A stretch of 64,000 nucleotides of DNA, taken from assembly GCA_029782095.1 (NCBI GenBank), contig JAKOVL010000131.1, forward strand, positions 1-64,000, in the 5' to 3' direction. Within the stretch, counting starts at the first letter, position 1; each line of letters opens with the position of its first letter. Position numbers and translations under genes: made by a program. Source of the stretch: Bacillota bacterium (GTDB lineage: Bacteria > Bacillota > Dethiobacteria > DTU022). The notes below the pieces were generated by a model. The model saw nothing but the letters and a program-made list of their open reading frames with translations. It made no database searches and had not been told where the DNA came from. Shown one piece after another: positions 45,390 through 54,592 of this stretch.

Positions 45390-46511
45390 TTAGTTCCGTT
45401 TTTCAGCCACATACCTGGCGTATTCCAAAATGTTCCGGTAAGCCTTCAACAACACGTCTCTGCCATAGGCTTTGCCCAGTGAATTTTTTGTTGATTGCGA
45501 GTTGGCTTCGATTAGCCAGAGTTTGTCGTTTGCATCTATGGCGAAATCAATGCCAATTTCAACATATTCTCCATACTTTTTTTCAATACAATCATAAACG
45601 CGGAACAAGAACTGTTCAGCTTTTTCCCTGATTTTGTCTACCCTTTCTTGAGGATAGTGCAGCTCATGTTCAAAAAAGTAGTCAAGGGGATAAGCTGCAT
45701 CGTGCGTGGTTATGGGGGAATGGGGCTTCCCCAGGCGCACCGCTATGCCTGCAATTTCCAGGTTTCCATACCGGTTTCGCTGGAGTTCCGCGCGCATGTC
45801 AACAAGCCTGCCGTCAATGGTTAGCAGATCTATGGCCTGCTGGATAACAAACGCTTTGCCCCGGAAAAACTTGTAAACCTCGTCATGCAATGCCGGCAGT
45901 CCGTATACAGTATTGATCACCAGCTCGTTTCGGCTGTGCTTGTAATAACTGTAACGGTAGTATTCGTTGTCCTGTTTATCAACCCGCAGCACAAAATCGC
46001 CTTTTCGGCCCAAATGTGACTTCAGGTAAACAGAATCATATTGATGCAGCATCTTCTCGATCTCTCGCGGCTTATTTACCGCCACGGTGGTAGGAAGATG
46101 GTGCTTTAAAACCTGGTCCTGAGATATTGTTAGATAGAGATCCCACTTGTTAAAGCGCGGGTAATTGATAATAGCGGTCTTATTGTCTGCCAAAACCTCC
46201 ATAAACATCTCGAATCGATCCCGGTACCTTGAAGGGATGCCCCCCCTCAGGTATAAAACATCCGGCAAGGTGTAATCTTTAGGCAGCCAGAGATTGTACC
46301 GGTCATTCCAGCAAACCCCTTTGATCTTGCCCTCCGGCAGCCTTACCCGGTTAATGGAAAAATAAAAATAATCAAGGTTCACCTCTTTGTTGGCTTCCAA
46401 AAGAAGTTTTATGCGCGGATTGACAATTTGTTTTTTTAAATGCTGAATGGTTAAATTGCTTACCAATATGGCCATAACGGGGCCCCGGCTGCTGCTCTGA
46501 TTTTTTAACAT
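45390..46511 (-). CDS. YheC/YheD-like ATP-grasp protein (paralogue 6)
   Basis: ATP-grasp protein of 373 residues from ATG 46511 (AAGGAGAA 11 bases upstream; an in-frame start at 46553 is possible). Motifs: VMAILVSNLTIQ, LPDVLYLRGGIP, FNKWDLYLTIS, YLKSHLGRKGDFVLRV, VIQQAIDLLTIDGRLVD, AELQRNRYGNLEIAG, SPITTHDAAYPLDYFF, GEYVEIGIDFA and WLIEANSQSTKNSLG. It belongs to the SPITTH subtype of the first island. It opens a minus-strand set with the two MurF-type genes 47 bases downstream, which couples two kinds of ATP-dependent amide ligase. Confidence 0.84.
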   Translation of the reverse strand: MLKNQSSSRGPVMAILVSNLTIQHLKKQIVNPRIKLLLEANKEVNLDYFYFSINRVRLPEGKIKGVCWNDRYNLWLPKDYTLPDVLYLRGGIPSRYRDRFEMFMEVLADNKTAIINYPRFNKWDLYLTISQDQVLKHHLPTTVAVNKPREIEKMLHQYDSVYLKSHLGRKGDFVLRVDKQDNEYYRYSYYKHSRNELVINTVYGLPALHDEVYKFFRGKAFVIQQAIDLLTIDGRLVDMRAELQRNRYGNLEIAGIAVRLGKPHSPITTHDAAYPLDYFFEHELHYPQERVDKIREKAEQFLFRVYDCIEKKYGEYVEIGIDFAIDANDKLWLIEANSQSTKNSLGKAYGRDVLLKAYRNILEYARYVAEKRN

Positions 46512-46553
46512 GCAGGACCAAGATTCTCCTTCAAACCGGCGTTTAAACATCAA

Positions 46554-46880
46554 TGCCAGTCGATATAGTTACTTTTATATCACTACTTATGCAGTATATT
46601 ATTTAATGCGCTATTTGTTACTCTCTAAGCCATAAAAAAGGAGGACAGAAGGCATCCAGCCGTATTCCCCGGGAAATCAAGTGAAAGGGCTGGCAGATGC
46701 TCCGCCGGAACCAAATATTTAACCATAACATAGTGTATAGTGAACATTGTGCCGCAGCGGCAGTTTCTTTTCTATCACCAGGGCCACAGGCTCTGGATGT
46801 TCGCAGTGTCATCTGGAGATATGACGCCGGACCTGGCCCAAAGATGTATATAACTATAAACCTGGAGTGTTGGGATTAGC
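46554..46880. other. Divergent promoter region of the second ATP-grasp island
   Basis: About 330 bases between paralogues 6 and 7. No gene is supported: the frames on both strands are short and without a suitable start. A GGAGGACAG stretch at 46640-46648 is followed by no start codon in range. AACCATAACATAG near 46720 and TGCATAAGTAG on the minus strand near 46585 resemble -10 elements of sporulation sigma factors (CATA type), without certainty. Confidence 0.4.
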
Positions 46881-47996
46881 GTGATGCATGATTATAAACC
46901 CCTGGTCGGAGTATTCGTAACCAATTCGGTGATCAAAAAACTGCGCGATCAAAAACCGCCTTTCGATAAGAACGGTTTGCAGGAGGCAAGCCGGGAAGCG
47001 CAAGTAACCCTGTATTTCTTTTCGATTAAAGATGTTGACCTGGAGAATCAAATTATTACCGGGACTTATTACAACGAAGAAACAAAAAGATGGGATACAG
47101 CTAAATACAATTTTCCTGATGTAATCTATAACCGGAGATCTGAAGGCAGCACGTCAAAGATTAGAAAGTTCAGGGAGAGAGTCGCCGCCCTGGGGATCAA
47201 AACGATCAACCCCATTAATGATTTTAACAAGTGGGAGCTCTATTGTTGCCTGGCCATAATGCCGGAGCTGAAAAGTCATTTGCCTCATACCGTACTTTAT
47301 CACCAGGAGCAGGACATGCGGGACATGCTTAAACAATATCAAACAATTTACCTGAAGCCGGCGGTGGGGCGGTACAGCCGGAAGGTTGTACGGGTCAAGC
47401 TCCAGCAGGACAATTTCTTTGAGTACAGTTACGTGGATGACCGCCTAAGGCTGGAAGTTGCCGAAAGCTGGGACCAACTGGCTAATTTCTACCGGCCTTT
47501 TTTTAATCGCCGGAAATTCATCGTGCAAGAAGCGATCAATGTGCTTCGCCTCAACGGCCAGCATGTAGATTTCAGGGCAGAGCTGCAGCGGAATGGCCGG
47601 GGACAGCTGGAGATTGTGGCCATATCGGCCCGGTTGGCGGCAATGCACTCCCCGGTAACTACCACCCGGGCCGGCACGGCTGTCTATAAGTTTACCGACT
47701 TATTTAAAACTATGGCCAACTACTCCGATATGGAGCTAATTATTCTCCATGACCGGGTCTGCGACTTTTTATTAAAAGTATACCGGAACGTGGAGAAAGT
47801 CTATGGCATGTTTGGTGATATGGGCATCGACTTTGCTTTAGACCAGCACTTAAATCTCTGGCTAATCGAGTGCAACGCCAAGTCAGCCAAGGTGGCCCTG
47901 TTCATGTCCTATGAAGAACCGGTGATTTACCGCTCTTTCCTCAATCCCCTGGAATATGCCAGGTTCCTGGTGGGCTTCGCCCCCGTCAATAATTAA
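46881..47996 (+). CDS. YheC/YheD-like ATP-grasp protein (paralogue 7)
   Basis: ATP-grasp protein of 371 residues. Motifs: LVGVFVTNSVIKKL, FPDVIYNRRSEG, FNKWELYCCLA, YLKPAVGRYSRKVVRV, IVQEAINVLRLNGQHVD, AELQRNGRGQLEIVA, SPVTTTRAGTAVYKF (a variant of SPITTH), MFGDMGIDFA and WLIECNAKSAKVALF. The start is GTG 46881 or ATG 46884; the ribosome binding site (GGGAT) is weak. It diverges from paralogue 6 and is followed by the UDP-sugar dehydrogenase and a glycosyltransferase on the same strand. Confidence 0.83.
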   Translation: MMHDYKPLVGVFVTNSVIKKLRDQKPPFDKNGLQEASREAQVTLYFFSIKDVDLENQIITGTYYNEETKRWDTAKYNFPDVIYNRRSEGSTSKIRKFRERVAALGIKTINPINDFNKWELYCCLAIMPELKSHLPHTVLYHQEQDMRDMLKQYQTIYLKPAVGRYSRKVVRVKLQQDNFFEYSYVDDRLRLEVAESWDQLANFYRPFFNRRKFIVQEAINVLRLNGQHVDFRAELQRNGRGQLEIVAISARLAAMHSPVTTTRAGTAVYKFTDLFKTMANYSDMELIILHDRVCDFLLKVYRNVEKVYGMFGDMGIDFALDQHLNLWLIECNAKSAKVALFMSYEEPVIYRSFLNPLEYARFLVGFAPVNN

Positions 47997-48056
47997 AGCC
48001 AATTTCCAGGACGATCAGGCACCAACTCAATCATCCCCCAATAATATACTAATATG

Positions 48057-48085
48057 ATAGCATCGGATATTGCCCCTGATGCTAT
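48057..48085 (+). terminator. Hairpin after ATP-grasp paralogue 7
   Basis: ATAGCATC (48057-48064) and GATGCTAT (48078-48085) form an 8-bp stem about 60 bases after the stop, without a T-run. It argues against the longest start (48070) of the next gene. Confidence 0.4.
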
Positions 48086-48144
48086 ACCCCGTTAAAATTC
48101 TTGTACTGGGTGTCAGGCGGAATAATCAGCATACGCTTGCCGTG

Positions 48145-49083
48145 GTGATTGCAATAAGAAAGCTCAGAAGAATTACTGTCAGAAACAAGATTGCCGTGAT
48201 CGGATCAGGAACCGTAGGCCTGGTAGTGGCCGGCTGCCTGGCGGCTGCCGGCTATAAAACCACCTGTATCGATCCATCGCCGGATAAAGTTGCCCGGCTA
48301 AACCGCGCGCAAATGCCCACCAACGAGCCCGGATTGGCAGATCTCATCGCCAATGCATTAAGCAAGGGGCTGCTGCGCTTTGAAGCCAACCTGCCTGCAG
48401 CGGTATCGCAGTGCGATGTTATCTTCCTGGGTGTTGACCTCCCGGACAGGGATGGAAATTTAATGGTAGATGATCTTTGCGCTGCTGCCAGCTCTATCGG
48501 CCGGGCCATGAATAACTATAAAATTATCATCAACAAAGGCACCGTGCCCGTGGGCACAGCCAGGGCCCTGGAGCAGGTTATCCGCGAATCCCAACAGGCG
48601 AGAAACACCGCCTATCCGTTCGATGTAATAGCCAATCCCGATTTCTTACGTGAAGGCAGCGCCCTTCAAGACTTCCGCCGCCCCCGGCAGGTTATTTTCG
48701 GGGTCACCAACGCCAGGGCTGCCAAAATCATGCGCTTACTCTACCGCTACTACGAATGGCCCCAGGCGCCTCTAATCGTAACAAACCCGGAAACTGCCGA
48801 AATGATCAAACTGGCTTCCAACGCCTTCATGGACATAAAAAACGCATTTATCAGCGAAATTTCCAGCCTGTGTGAAATAATGGGCGCTGATATTGCGCAA
48901 CTGACCAGGGGGATCGGCATGGACGACTGCGTCGGGCCCCATTCTTTAAAGCCGGGGCACGGGGAAAGCTGTTTCCCCAGGGATGCGCGGACTCTGGCCA
49001 GGCAGGCCAGAGAAGCCGGCCGCCCACTAAAGCTTGTGGAAGCGGCCATCGCTGTGCAAGGCAAACAAAGTAATCTCGCATAA
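48145..49083 (+). CDS. UDP-glucose/ManNAc 6-dehydrogenase homologue lacking the C-terminal domain
   Basis: Nucleotide-sugar dehydrogenase of about 312 residues; the family is usually 420-450. The NAD domain (IAVIGSGTVGLVVAGCLAAAGY), central domain (NKGTVPVGTARALE, ANPDFLREGSAL, NPETAEMIKLASNAFMDIKNAFISE) and active-site Cys (HGESCFPRD) are intact. The protein ends just after KLVEAAIAVQ, so the C-terminal UDP-binding domain is missing, and the 100 bases to the next gene cannot encode it. The start is uncertain; GTG 48145 is my choice, with no clear ribosome binding site. Either a decayed gene or a natural short form that needs a partner. Confidence 0.75.
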   Translation: MIAIRKLRRITVRNKIAVIGSGTVGLVVAGCLAAAGYKTTCIDPSPDKVARLNRAQMPTNEPGLADLIANALSKGLLRFEANLPAAVSQCDVIFLGVDLPDRDGNLMVDDLCAAASSIGRAMNNYKIIINKGTVPVGTARALEQVIRESQQARNTAYPFDVIANPDFLREGSALQDFRRPRQVIFGVTNARAAKIMRLLYRYYEWPQAPLIVTNPETAEMIKLASNAFMDIKNAFISEISSLCEIMGADIAQLTRGIGMDDCVGPHSLKPGHGESCFPRDARTLARQAREAGRPLKLVEAAIAVQGKQSNLA

Positions 49084-49186
49084 TCGCCTTGATTGCTGCA
49101 CCAGGAACGGTGACGTTGTTTTCCTTCCCGCGGCAATTATTTCCGCTGTGGGGCTAAAAATATAGCAAAGGTGAGGTTGATCAATT

Positions 49187-49951
49187 ATGGAGAAGCTGGC
49201 TATTGTGACCATTTCTATTGGCGATAGGCCCTGGTCAAAATATACCATACCGACCATGGAACATTATGCCCGGACATGCCGGGCTGATTTTTTCGTGGAA
49301 CGCTTTCCGCCATCGCGGGAAGAGCTGCCCATGCCGGATCTGCCGCAGAAACCCGGGCGGCGCAACAAGATTGCTTATGCGGCAAAAACTTTCTTCCCCT
49401 GGAAATACATGACGCAGCATGGCTACGACCGCATCCTTGTCCTGGATGACAGCTGCTGCGTCAGGCGAAGCGCCGAGAGCCTCTTTGATCTTGTGCCGCC
49501 CGGCTACTGCGGCATCAAGAAAACTTTACCCCGCCACGCCAGAACATCTTTTAAATGCATCGATGCTTTGGTCAAAAATAAAGTATTACAGGGGGTGGCT
49601 TACAATGAAAATTATTACATGAACAGCGGCGTGATGATCTATGACCGGATCTGCACGGAGGCCATCAGTCCCGAGAAAATTGTCTACGCGGCTCCCCTGC
49701 TTTTTTGCCGCTATCCTCATCAAACCCTGACTTATTATTTATTTGCGCTGGCCAATGTTCCTCTCTTTTTCTACCCCGGTTCTTTTAATTGCTTGCCGGC
49801 AAATGACCTTCCGCCGGAACAGCGAGCGAATCTAACAGATATACACCCCTACCTGAACGATGATACCAGAATATACCATGTTACCGGCAAATATAAAAAC
49901 CGCACCCTGATCGCACATCAAATATGCGATTATTTTTTCAATGAAGTTTAG
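49187..49951 (+). CDS. Glycosyltransferase-like protein (nucleotide-diphospho-sugar type)
   Basis: Protein of 254 residues with the pattern of a GT-A-fold sugar transferase: AIVTISIGDRPW at the start, YDRILVLDDSCCVRR (DxD-like metal site) near residue 90, NSGVMIYDR (a motif common in GT8-like enzymes) and PHQTLTYYLFAL. No signal peptide. GGTGAGG lies upstream of ATG 49187. It follows the dehydrogenase gene by about 100 bases on the same strand and probably builds a surface or spore glycan. Confidence 0.72.
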   Translation: MEKLAIVTISIGDRPWSKYTIPTMEHYARTCRADFFVERFPPSREELPMPDLPQKPGRRNKIAYAAKTFFPWKYMTQHGYDRILVLDDSCCVRRSAESLFDLVPPGYCGIKKTLPRHARTSFKCIDALVKNKVLQGVAYNENYYMNSGVMIYDRICTEAISPEKIVYAAPLLFCRYPHQTLTYYLFALANVPLFFYPGSFNCLPANDLPPEQRANLTDIHPYLNDDTRIYHVTGKYKNRTLIAHQICDYFFNEV

Positions 49952-49977
49952 CCGGGAATGTTTGACCTTTACCTGGC

Positions 49978-50904
49978 CTAAAGCAGTCCACTTATTTTTT
50001 TTAAATCTTGCGTGGCAATCTCTTGCTCAAAGGCGCTGGCAATGCGGGAATCTATAAATTTGGTCAAAACCAGATCAACATGTAATCTCGGTGAACCTTG
50101 CTGCTGCGCAAATAAATGCTTAAAATCCTTGACGGGGCAGATTTTGCGGTAGGAAAGTTTATAGACGCGGAACTGGTCGGCCAGTTGATTGAAGAAAACC
50201 CTGGGTTCGATGCCGCCACGCATCAGGAACTTGCTGTCAAACTCGAGCAGGTAGATGATGTTGGGAATATCGCGATTAACTTTGGCCGCTCCCTCCACCA
50301 CCAGCGGCTCGAAACCCTCCACATCCACCTTAACCAAAAGCATTTGACAGTCGCCAATCTGGTTCATTTCATGGTCGATGCTGGTGGTCGGAACATCGAC
50401 CCTGATGATGTTGCCCTGGTTTTTCTTCAGCAAAACGCTTGATTTACCCGACCACTCGGTATCGATATAGAAAGAGAGCATCTCCCCGGCACGATTTGAC
50501 ACCGCATAGCACGCAATGGCGAGATCGCGAAGATCATCATTATAAGTCTTTGATTTATTGAGATATTTAAGCAGGCCGGCATTGGCTTCGTAGCCGCGCA
50601 CTTTTATTTTTGTGTATAAAGGAAGCGCGAACAGGCACTCCCCATAGTTAGATCCGATATCCAGAAAAACATCAACGGGCAAGAAATAGGCACAGGAATA
50701 AATGAAAAACTGCACATCGGAGTAATACCTGATCCCTTTCTGCAGCAGCATATTACGGGCGCGGAGATCTTTGGGGTTGACTGCAATCTTGCGCAAACCG
50801 CCGCAAATATAGGCAAATTTAGGATTATCAATATGATAGGCCTGCCTTATCGCTTCGTTGACCTTTTTTTGCTCGGCTGACTTATCACGGGCCATAGCGA
50901 TCAT
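49978..50904 (-). CDS. FkbM-family methyltransferase
   Basis: SAM-dependent methyltransferase of 308 residues. VDVFLDIGSNYGECLFALPLYT is the SAM-binding glycine region and RGYEANAGLLKYL the acidic end of the second strand. LVKVDVEGFEPLVVEGA is the FkbM hallmark. The N-terminal 60 residues are basic and helical. FkbM enzymes often O-methylate sugars in surface glycans. It runs in the same direction as the two glycosyltransferase genes upstream (43-base gap). Confidence 0.85.
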   Translation of the reverse strand: MIAMARDKSAEQKKVNEAIRQAYHIDNPKFAYICGGLRKIAVNPKDLRARNMLLQKGIRYYSDVQFFIYSCAYFLPVDVFLDIGSNYGECLFALPLYTKIKVRGYEANAGLLKYLNKSKTYNDDLRDLAIACYAVSNRAGEMLSFYIDTEWSGKSSVLLKKNQGNIIRVDVPTTSIDHEMNQIGDCQMLLVKVDVEGFEPLVVEGAAKVNRDIPNIIYLLEFDSKFLMRGGIEPRVFFNQLADQFRVYKLSYRKICPVKDFKHLFAQQQGSPRLHVDLVLTKFIDSRIASAFEQEIATQDLKKISGLL

Positions 50905-50947
50905 CTCGCATTTATTGATTTAACAGCGCAACACCAATAATCGCTGT

Positions 50948-52093
50948 TTATTTAGCTAAAACGTCCTGGTAGTGCCTTAGAATCTCCCCGGCCACCCTCT
51001 CGAAGGAAAATTTCTCTTCCACAATCCGCCTCCCCCTTTGCGCCATAGCCCGGGCCTCCTGGGGATGGGCAAGCAGATCTTTGATCGCACCGGCAAGGGC
51101 GGCCGGGTTGCGGTAATCGCTGATCACGATGCCGTTTATTCGATCTTGAACCACTTCCGGAATACCGCCCCGGTTCATCGTAATTATCGGCGTGCCCGCG
51201 GCCATGGCCTCATAGTGGACCCGCCCCAGCGGCTCCGGCCACTGGGAAGGGCAGACAAAAATATCCGCCGCCAGGTAATAGCCGTGGATTTTGTCGGGGG
51301 GGACAAACCCGGCAAAAACAATTCTGCCACCTGCCGGCCGGCTCAGCTGGTGGAGGTGGCGCAGATAGCCGCTGTCCGCGTGCTCGCAATCCCCCACAAT
51401 GACCAGGATAAGATCGGGCATTTCCCGCGCCAGCAATAGAAAGGCTTCGATTAACACGTGCACGCCCTTTTTCCTCAGGATGCGGCCGGTAAAGAGGAGC
51501 ACCTTTTTATCTTTGAGGCCGTGTGCACGGCGCCAAATTTCCCTGATTGCCTTTCCTTCGGGGGACCAGGCAGGCGGCCAGCGATCCACGGCAACGCCGG
51601 AGTACCATAGTTTGACCTTCGGGGCGGCCTCGCCAAAGCGCCGGATTAAGGTTGAAGCAATATAATTGCTAACGGCCAGAATCCGGTCGGAGGCATCGAT
51701 GACGGCCAGGGCCTCGCTGCGCTTCATTAATGCGGGGCGCATCATTTTATTATGCAGGCTGAGAATAATCCTGCTTCCGGGCGAGGCCTCCTTGATGGGC
51801 AGGACATACCGAGGCCGGTTGAATATATGGATCAGCTCGAATTCACCCGACTGCCGCTTTAAATCTGCAGTTATGTCGGCCCAGTAGCTGCCCTTGTTAA
51901 AGCGAATGTACAGTATGCTTTCCTGCATCTCCCTTTCTTGAAGGGAAGGATCGGAAATGCTGTACACGGTCAGCTTAAAGTGCTGCGCCAGAAAGTCTTT
52001 AATGCCATCAATGAGAATCTGGATGGAGCCGCCCCGGATGGCCGGGACCGGCCCTTTGTCTGAACTGATCAGTGCAATACGCACCTGCAACAA
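50948..52093 (-). CDS. GT4-family glycosyltransferase (CotSA-like)
   Basis: Retaining glycosyltransferase of 381 residues, GT-B fold. The N-terminal domain begins ALISSDKGPVPAIRGGSIQ, with the Gly-rich acceptor loop. The C-terminal domain has VLLFTGRILRKKGVHVLIEAF and the donor-binding EPLGRVHYEAMAAGTPIITMNRGG (EX7E). It resembles the spore-coat glycosyltransferase CotSA of Bacillus in the first 30 residues, which agrees with spore-related neighbours. TTG 52093 or GTG 52084 may be the start. One base separates it from the upstream 801-residue glycosyltransferase. Confidence 0.87.
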   Translation of the reverse strand: MLQVRIALISSDKGPVPAIRGGSIQILIDGIKDFLAQHFKLTVYSISDPSLQEREMQESILYIRFNKGSYWADITADLKRQSGEFELIHIFNRPRYVLPIKEASPGSRIILSLHNKMMRPALMKRSEALAVIDASDRILAVSNYIASTLIRRFGEAAPKVKLWYSGVAVDRWPPAWSPEGKAIREIWRRAHGLKDKKVLLFTGRILRKKGVHVLIEAFLLLAREMPDLILVIVGDCEHADSGYLRHLHQLSRPAGGRIVFAGFVPPDKIHGYYLAADIFVCPSQWPEPLGRVHYEAMAAGTPIITMNRGGIPEVVQDRINGIVISDYRNPAALAGAIKDLLAHPQEARAMAQRGRRIVEEKFSFERVAGEILRHYQDVLAK

Positions 52094-52094
52094 C

Positions 52095-54500
52095 TCATCT
52101 CTTTCCCAATAATTTATTCAGCCGGGAATAATGCCTGGCATAACTAAAATTTTTCTTTACATATTGAAGGGCCTTCTGCACCTGCGATTCGTAATAGCGG
52201 TCGTCGGCCATCAATTGATCTATTTTCTTCTTCACTTCAAACGGCTCCGCATAAACCGCGGCTTCGCCAAATAAATCGCGGAATTGATGGGGCAAGATTA
52301 CCGGCACGCCGACGGCCATTGCTTCGATGATCACACGGCCAAAGGATTCGACCCAGTTGGCATTGGTGAAGTATACAAACACATCCAGCATTGCCAGAAA
52401 CTCTTGCGGCGGCATCTCTCCAAACTGGTAAACATGCCAGTTTTCCGGCAGCCGCCCCAGGATTTCTTTTGGCGTATCCGCCCCGCCGAGGACGTGCACT
52501 TCGTAGTCGGGGGATTCAGGGTAAATGGATAGCAGCTGAGCGGGATCGGCGGGCCATTTAACATACTGTCCCCTGGAATGCCTGCCGATCCTGATTCTGG
52601 GGCCGCGAGGCGGCCGCTCTTTCCTGCGCCACTCTTTGACATTAATAATATTGGGCCAATCCTCTGCAGAGAGGTTCAGTCCCTGCAGCTCGCCGGCATG
52701 GTGTTCGTAAAGGGCTTTTCTGACCAGGGGTCCAATGGGATGCCACGTGGCGGCCTTGCCAAAGTAGTGCTGTAGGTTTTGCACGCAGGATTGAATGCTG
52801 TACAAAACTTTCCCATTTTCCGAGTAATCCCGCTTGGGCGGCTGGTTAACCACCACGACAATATGCGCAGCGTTTACATCAGGCAGGTAGCGCTGCCGCT
52901 CCTGCAGCACAGAGGGATGCCTGATAATAAGGAGGTCGCAGTCAACCTCTTCTCCGTAAACCAACATCTGCACGCGGTCCCCGTCCAGCAGCTCTCTGAT
53001 TTTGAGATCGATAGTGCTGTGAATCCCGAAATCATAGCGCGGCATCTGGATTAATCCGGTCCGAAGGCCCATCCGCTTCTGCGCTTTTATCTCCTCGGCA
53101 TTGGATGACGTGGTGCCGCCGGGAAGGCGAAAATCAGAAGCAATAATCACATCAAACTGGCGCCGCCCCCGGGATTTGACTTCCCGAACCGGCCACTGCG
53201 GCTCCGGAACCGGAAAGAGACGCTTTTTTTGGGGGAAAGGGTAATATAATGACTCTGCCTTCTGATGATAGTAGCTGTAGCTCTCAAAGTATTCCTTGCG
53301 CGCCCCCATGAAAAATCCATGATAGCCAAAACTGGCGCTGCCGGTAAGGGATTCGCCGGTTTGCCGCAGGAAGGAAAGGGGCCCGGTGGGCAGATCAACC
53401 ACGGCATTGGGGCCGAATACTTTCTTGATACGCCGTTTAAATTCACCGTCAGCACCGAAGCGTACCGCATCCCAGTAGCCGATGGCCCGTGTAACCGGAA
53501 CACGGCGAAACATCAAGGATGACATATTATCGTGAATATAGAAACCCGGGTTTCCGCGACGATGAAACTTTAGATCAGGGGTGACGCGGACCATCTGCGA
53601 TGTATTGGCCATGACCGCGGGATGATCGAGCAAATGCAGCACCTGCTTCTCAATCTTCAAGGGATGGGACCAGTCATCGGCATCATGGGTGGTGACGAAT
53701 TCGCCTGTAGCTTCCTTGAGTGCCAGATTTCGCGCCACATAGGTCCCCCGGTTTGACTTAACCCTGATAAACTTTACCCTGTTGTCTTTCTTTTTGAATT
53801 TTTTAATTATTTTTGCCGTGTCATCGCTGCTGCCATCATCTACGACCAGCACCTCCAGGTTGGACCAGGTCTGGAAAAGGACTGACTTAAGCGCTGTGCG
53901 GATCGTGTTTGCAGCATTATACGCCGGCATAATCACCGATACTTTGGGAAGACTACCGGTCCTCTCAGCCTGTGTTTGCAGCGCAGCATCACCGGGCAAC
54001 AGGCGATCAATAGCAGGAAGCCCTGCGGAATCATCAAATAAGAGCCCGGGCAGGCCATATAGCTCCAACGCTTTATTGATCCAGGCGATTCGATCTTGCG
54101 CAAGCGGTTCAAGGTTTGCCGCTGCCAGGAAAAGATTGGCGTCAGGATGCTTTTTTAATTCGTTAACCAGGGCGGCATAGATATTTTGGGTATCATTGAG
54201 CAGATCACAACATTCGGCCGCGATAACAGCAGCCCGGCGCAAACGCAAGGGATCGGTTTCACCATGTATAGCCATGGCCACATATTTTAAAGCCTGCCGC
54301 GCGTCCGCTTCATTATACCGGTTGGCGTGCCACAGGGCCAGTTCCCAGGAGGCCAGCCTTTTCCGGTAAAGGTTGGAGTCATCTGCAGCCATTGCTTCCA
54401 GCTCCGCGAGGGGCCGGTCGATAAAACCAAGCTTATTCAATTTGTATTGGAGCCGTTCGACCCGGCGTTGGGCTTTCTTCTTCTTTTGAGTCATCACCAT
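52095..54500 (-). CDS. Two-domain glycosyltransferase (GT2 plus GT-B type)
   Basis: Large protein of about 801 residues from ATG 54500. A basic and helical N-terminal part of about 190 residues (TPR-like, DPLRLRRAAVIAAECC) leads to a GT2 domain: PKVSVIMPAYNAANTIRTAL, VLVVDDGSSDDT and THDADDWSHPLK. Next come a linker and a GT-B domain of about 350 residues with ASDFRLPGGTTSSNAEEI, IRIGRHSRGQYVKWP and the donor site WVESFGRVIIEAMAVGVPVIL. Two catalytic domains in one chain suggest stepwise addition of two sugars. The longer start at 54539 cannot be excluded; neither has a good site. Confidence 0.86.
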   Translation of the reverse strand: MVMTQKKKKAQRRVERLQYKLNKLGFIDRPLAELEAMAADDSNLYRKRLASWELALWHANRYNEADARQALKYVAMAIHGETDPLRLRRAAVIAAECCDLLNDTQNIYAALVNELKKHPDANLFLAAANLEPLAQDRIAWINKALELYGLPGLLFDDSAGLPAIDRLLPGDAALQTQAERTGSLPKVSVIMPAYNAANTIRTALKSVLFQTWSNLEVLVVDDGSSDDTAKIIKKFKKKDNRVKFIRVKSNRGTYVARNLALKEATGEFVTTHDADDWSHPLKIEKQVLHLLDHPAVMANTSQMVRVTPDLKFHRRGNPGFYIHDNMSSLMFRRVPVTRAIGYWDAVRFGADGEFKRRIKKVFGPNAVVDLPTGPLSFLRQTGESLTGSASFGYHGFFMGARKEYFESYSYYHQKAESLYYPFPQKKRLFPVPEPQWPVREVKSRGRRQFDVIIASDFRLPGGTTSSNAEEIKAQKRMGLRTGLIQMPRYDFGIHSTIDLKIRELLDGDRVQMLVYGEEVDCDLLIIRHPSVLQERQRYLPDVNAAHIVVVVNQPPKRDYSENGKVLYSIQSCVQNLQHYFGKAATWHPIGPLVRKALYEHHAGELQGLNLSAEDWPNIINVKEWRRKERPPRGPRIRIGRHSRGQYVKWPADPAQLLSIYPESPDYEVHVLGGADTPKEILGRLPENWHVYQFGEMPPQEFLAMLDVFVYFTNANWVESFGRVIIEAMAVGVPVILPHQFRDLFGEAAVYAEPFEVKKKIDQLMADDRYYESQVQKALQYVKKNFSYARHYSRLNKLLGKR

Positions 54501-54592
54501 ATCGCTACAGCAGATCAATTTATAAACCACGGAATACACATTATTATATGTGCGAACAGCTCCAGTAGTGACCGTGAAAACAGGGCTGTTCT

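Noticed and set aside
46697-46879. A 60-residue frame between ATP-grasp paralogues 6 and 7
   Set aside because: No ribosome binding site; the nearby GGAGGACAG has no start codon in range and the frame ends in the next gene's leader.
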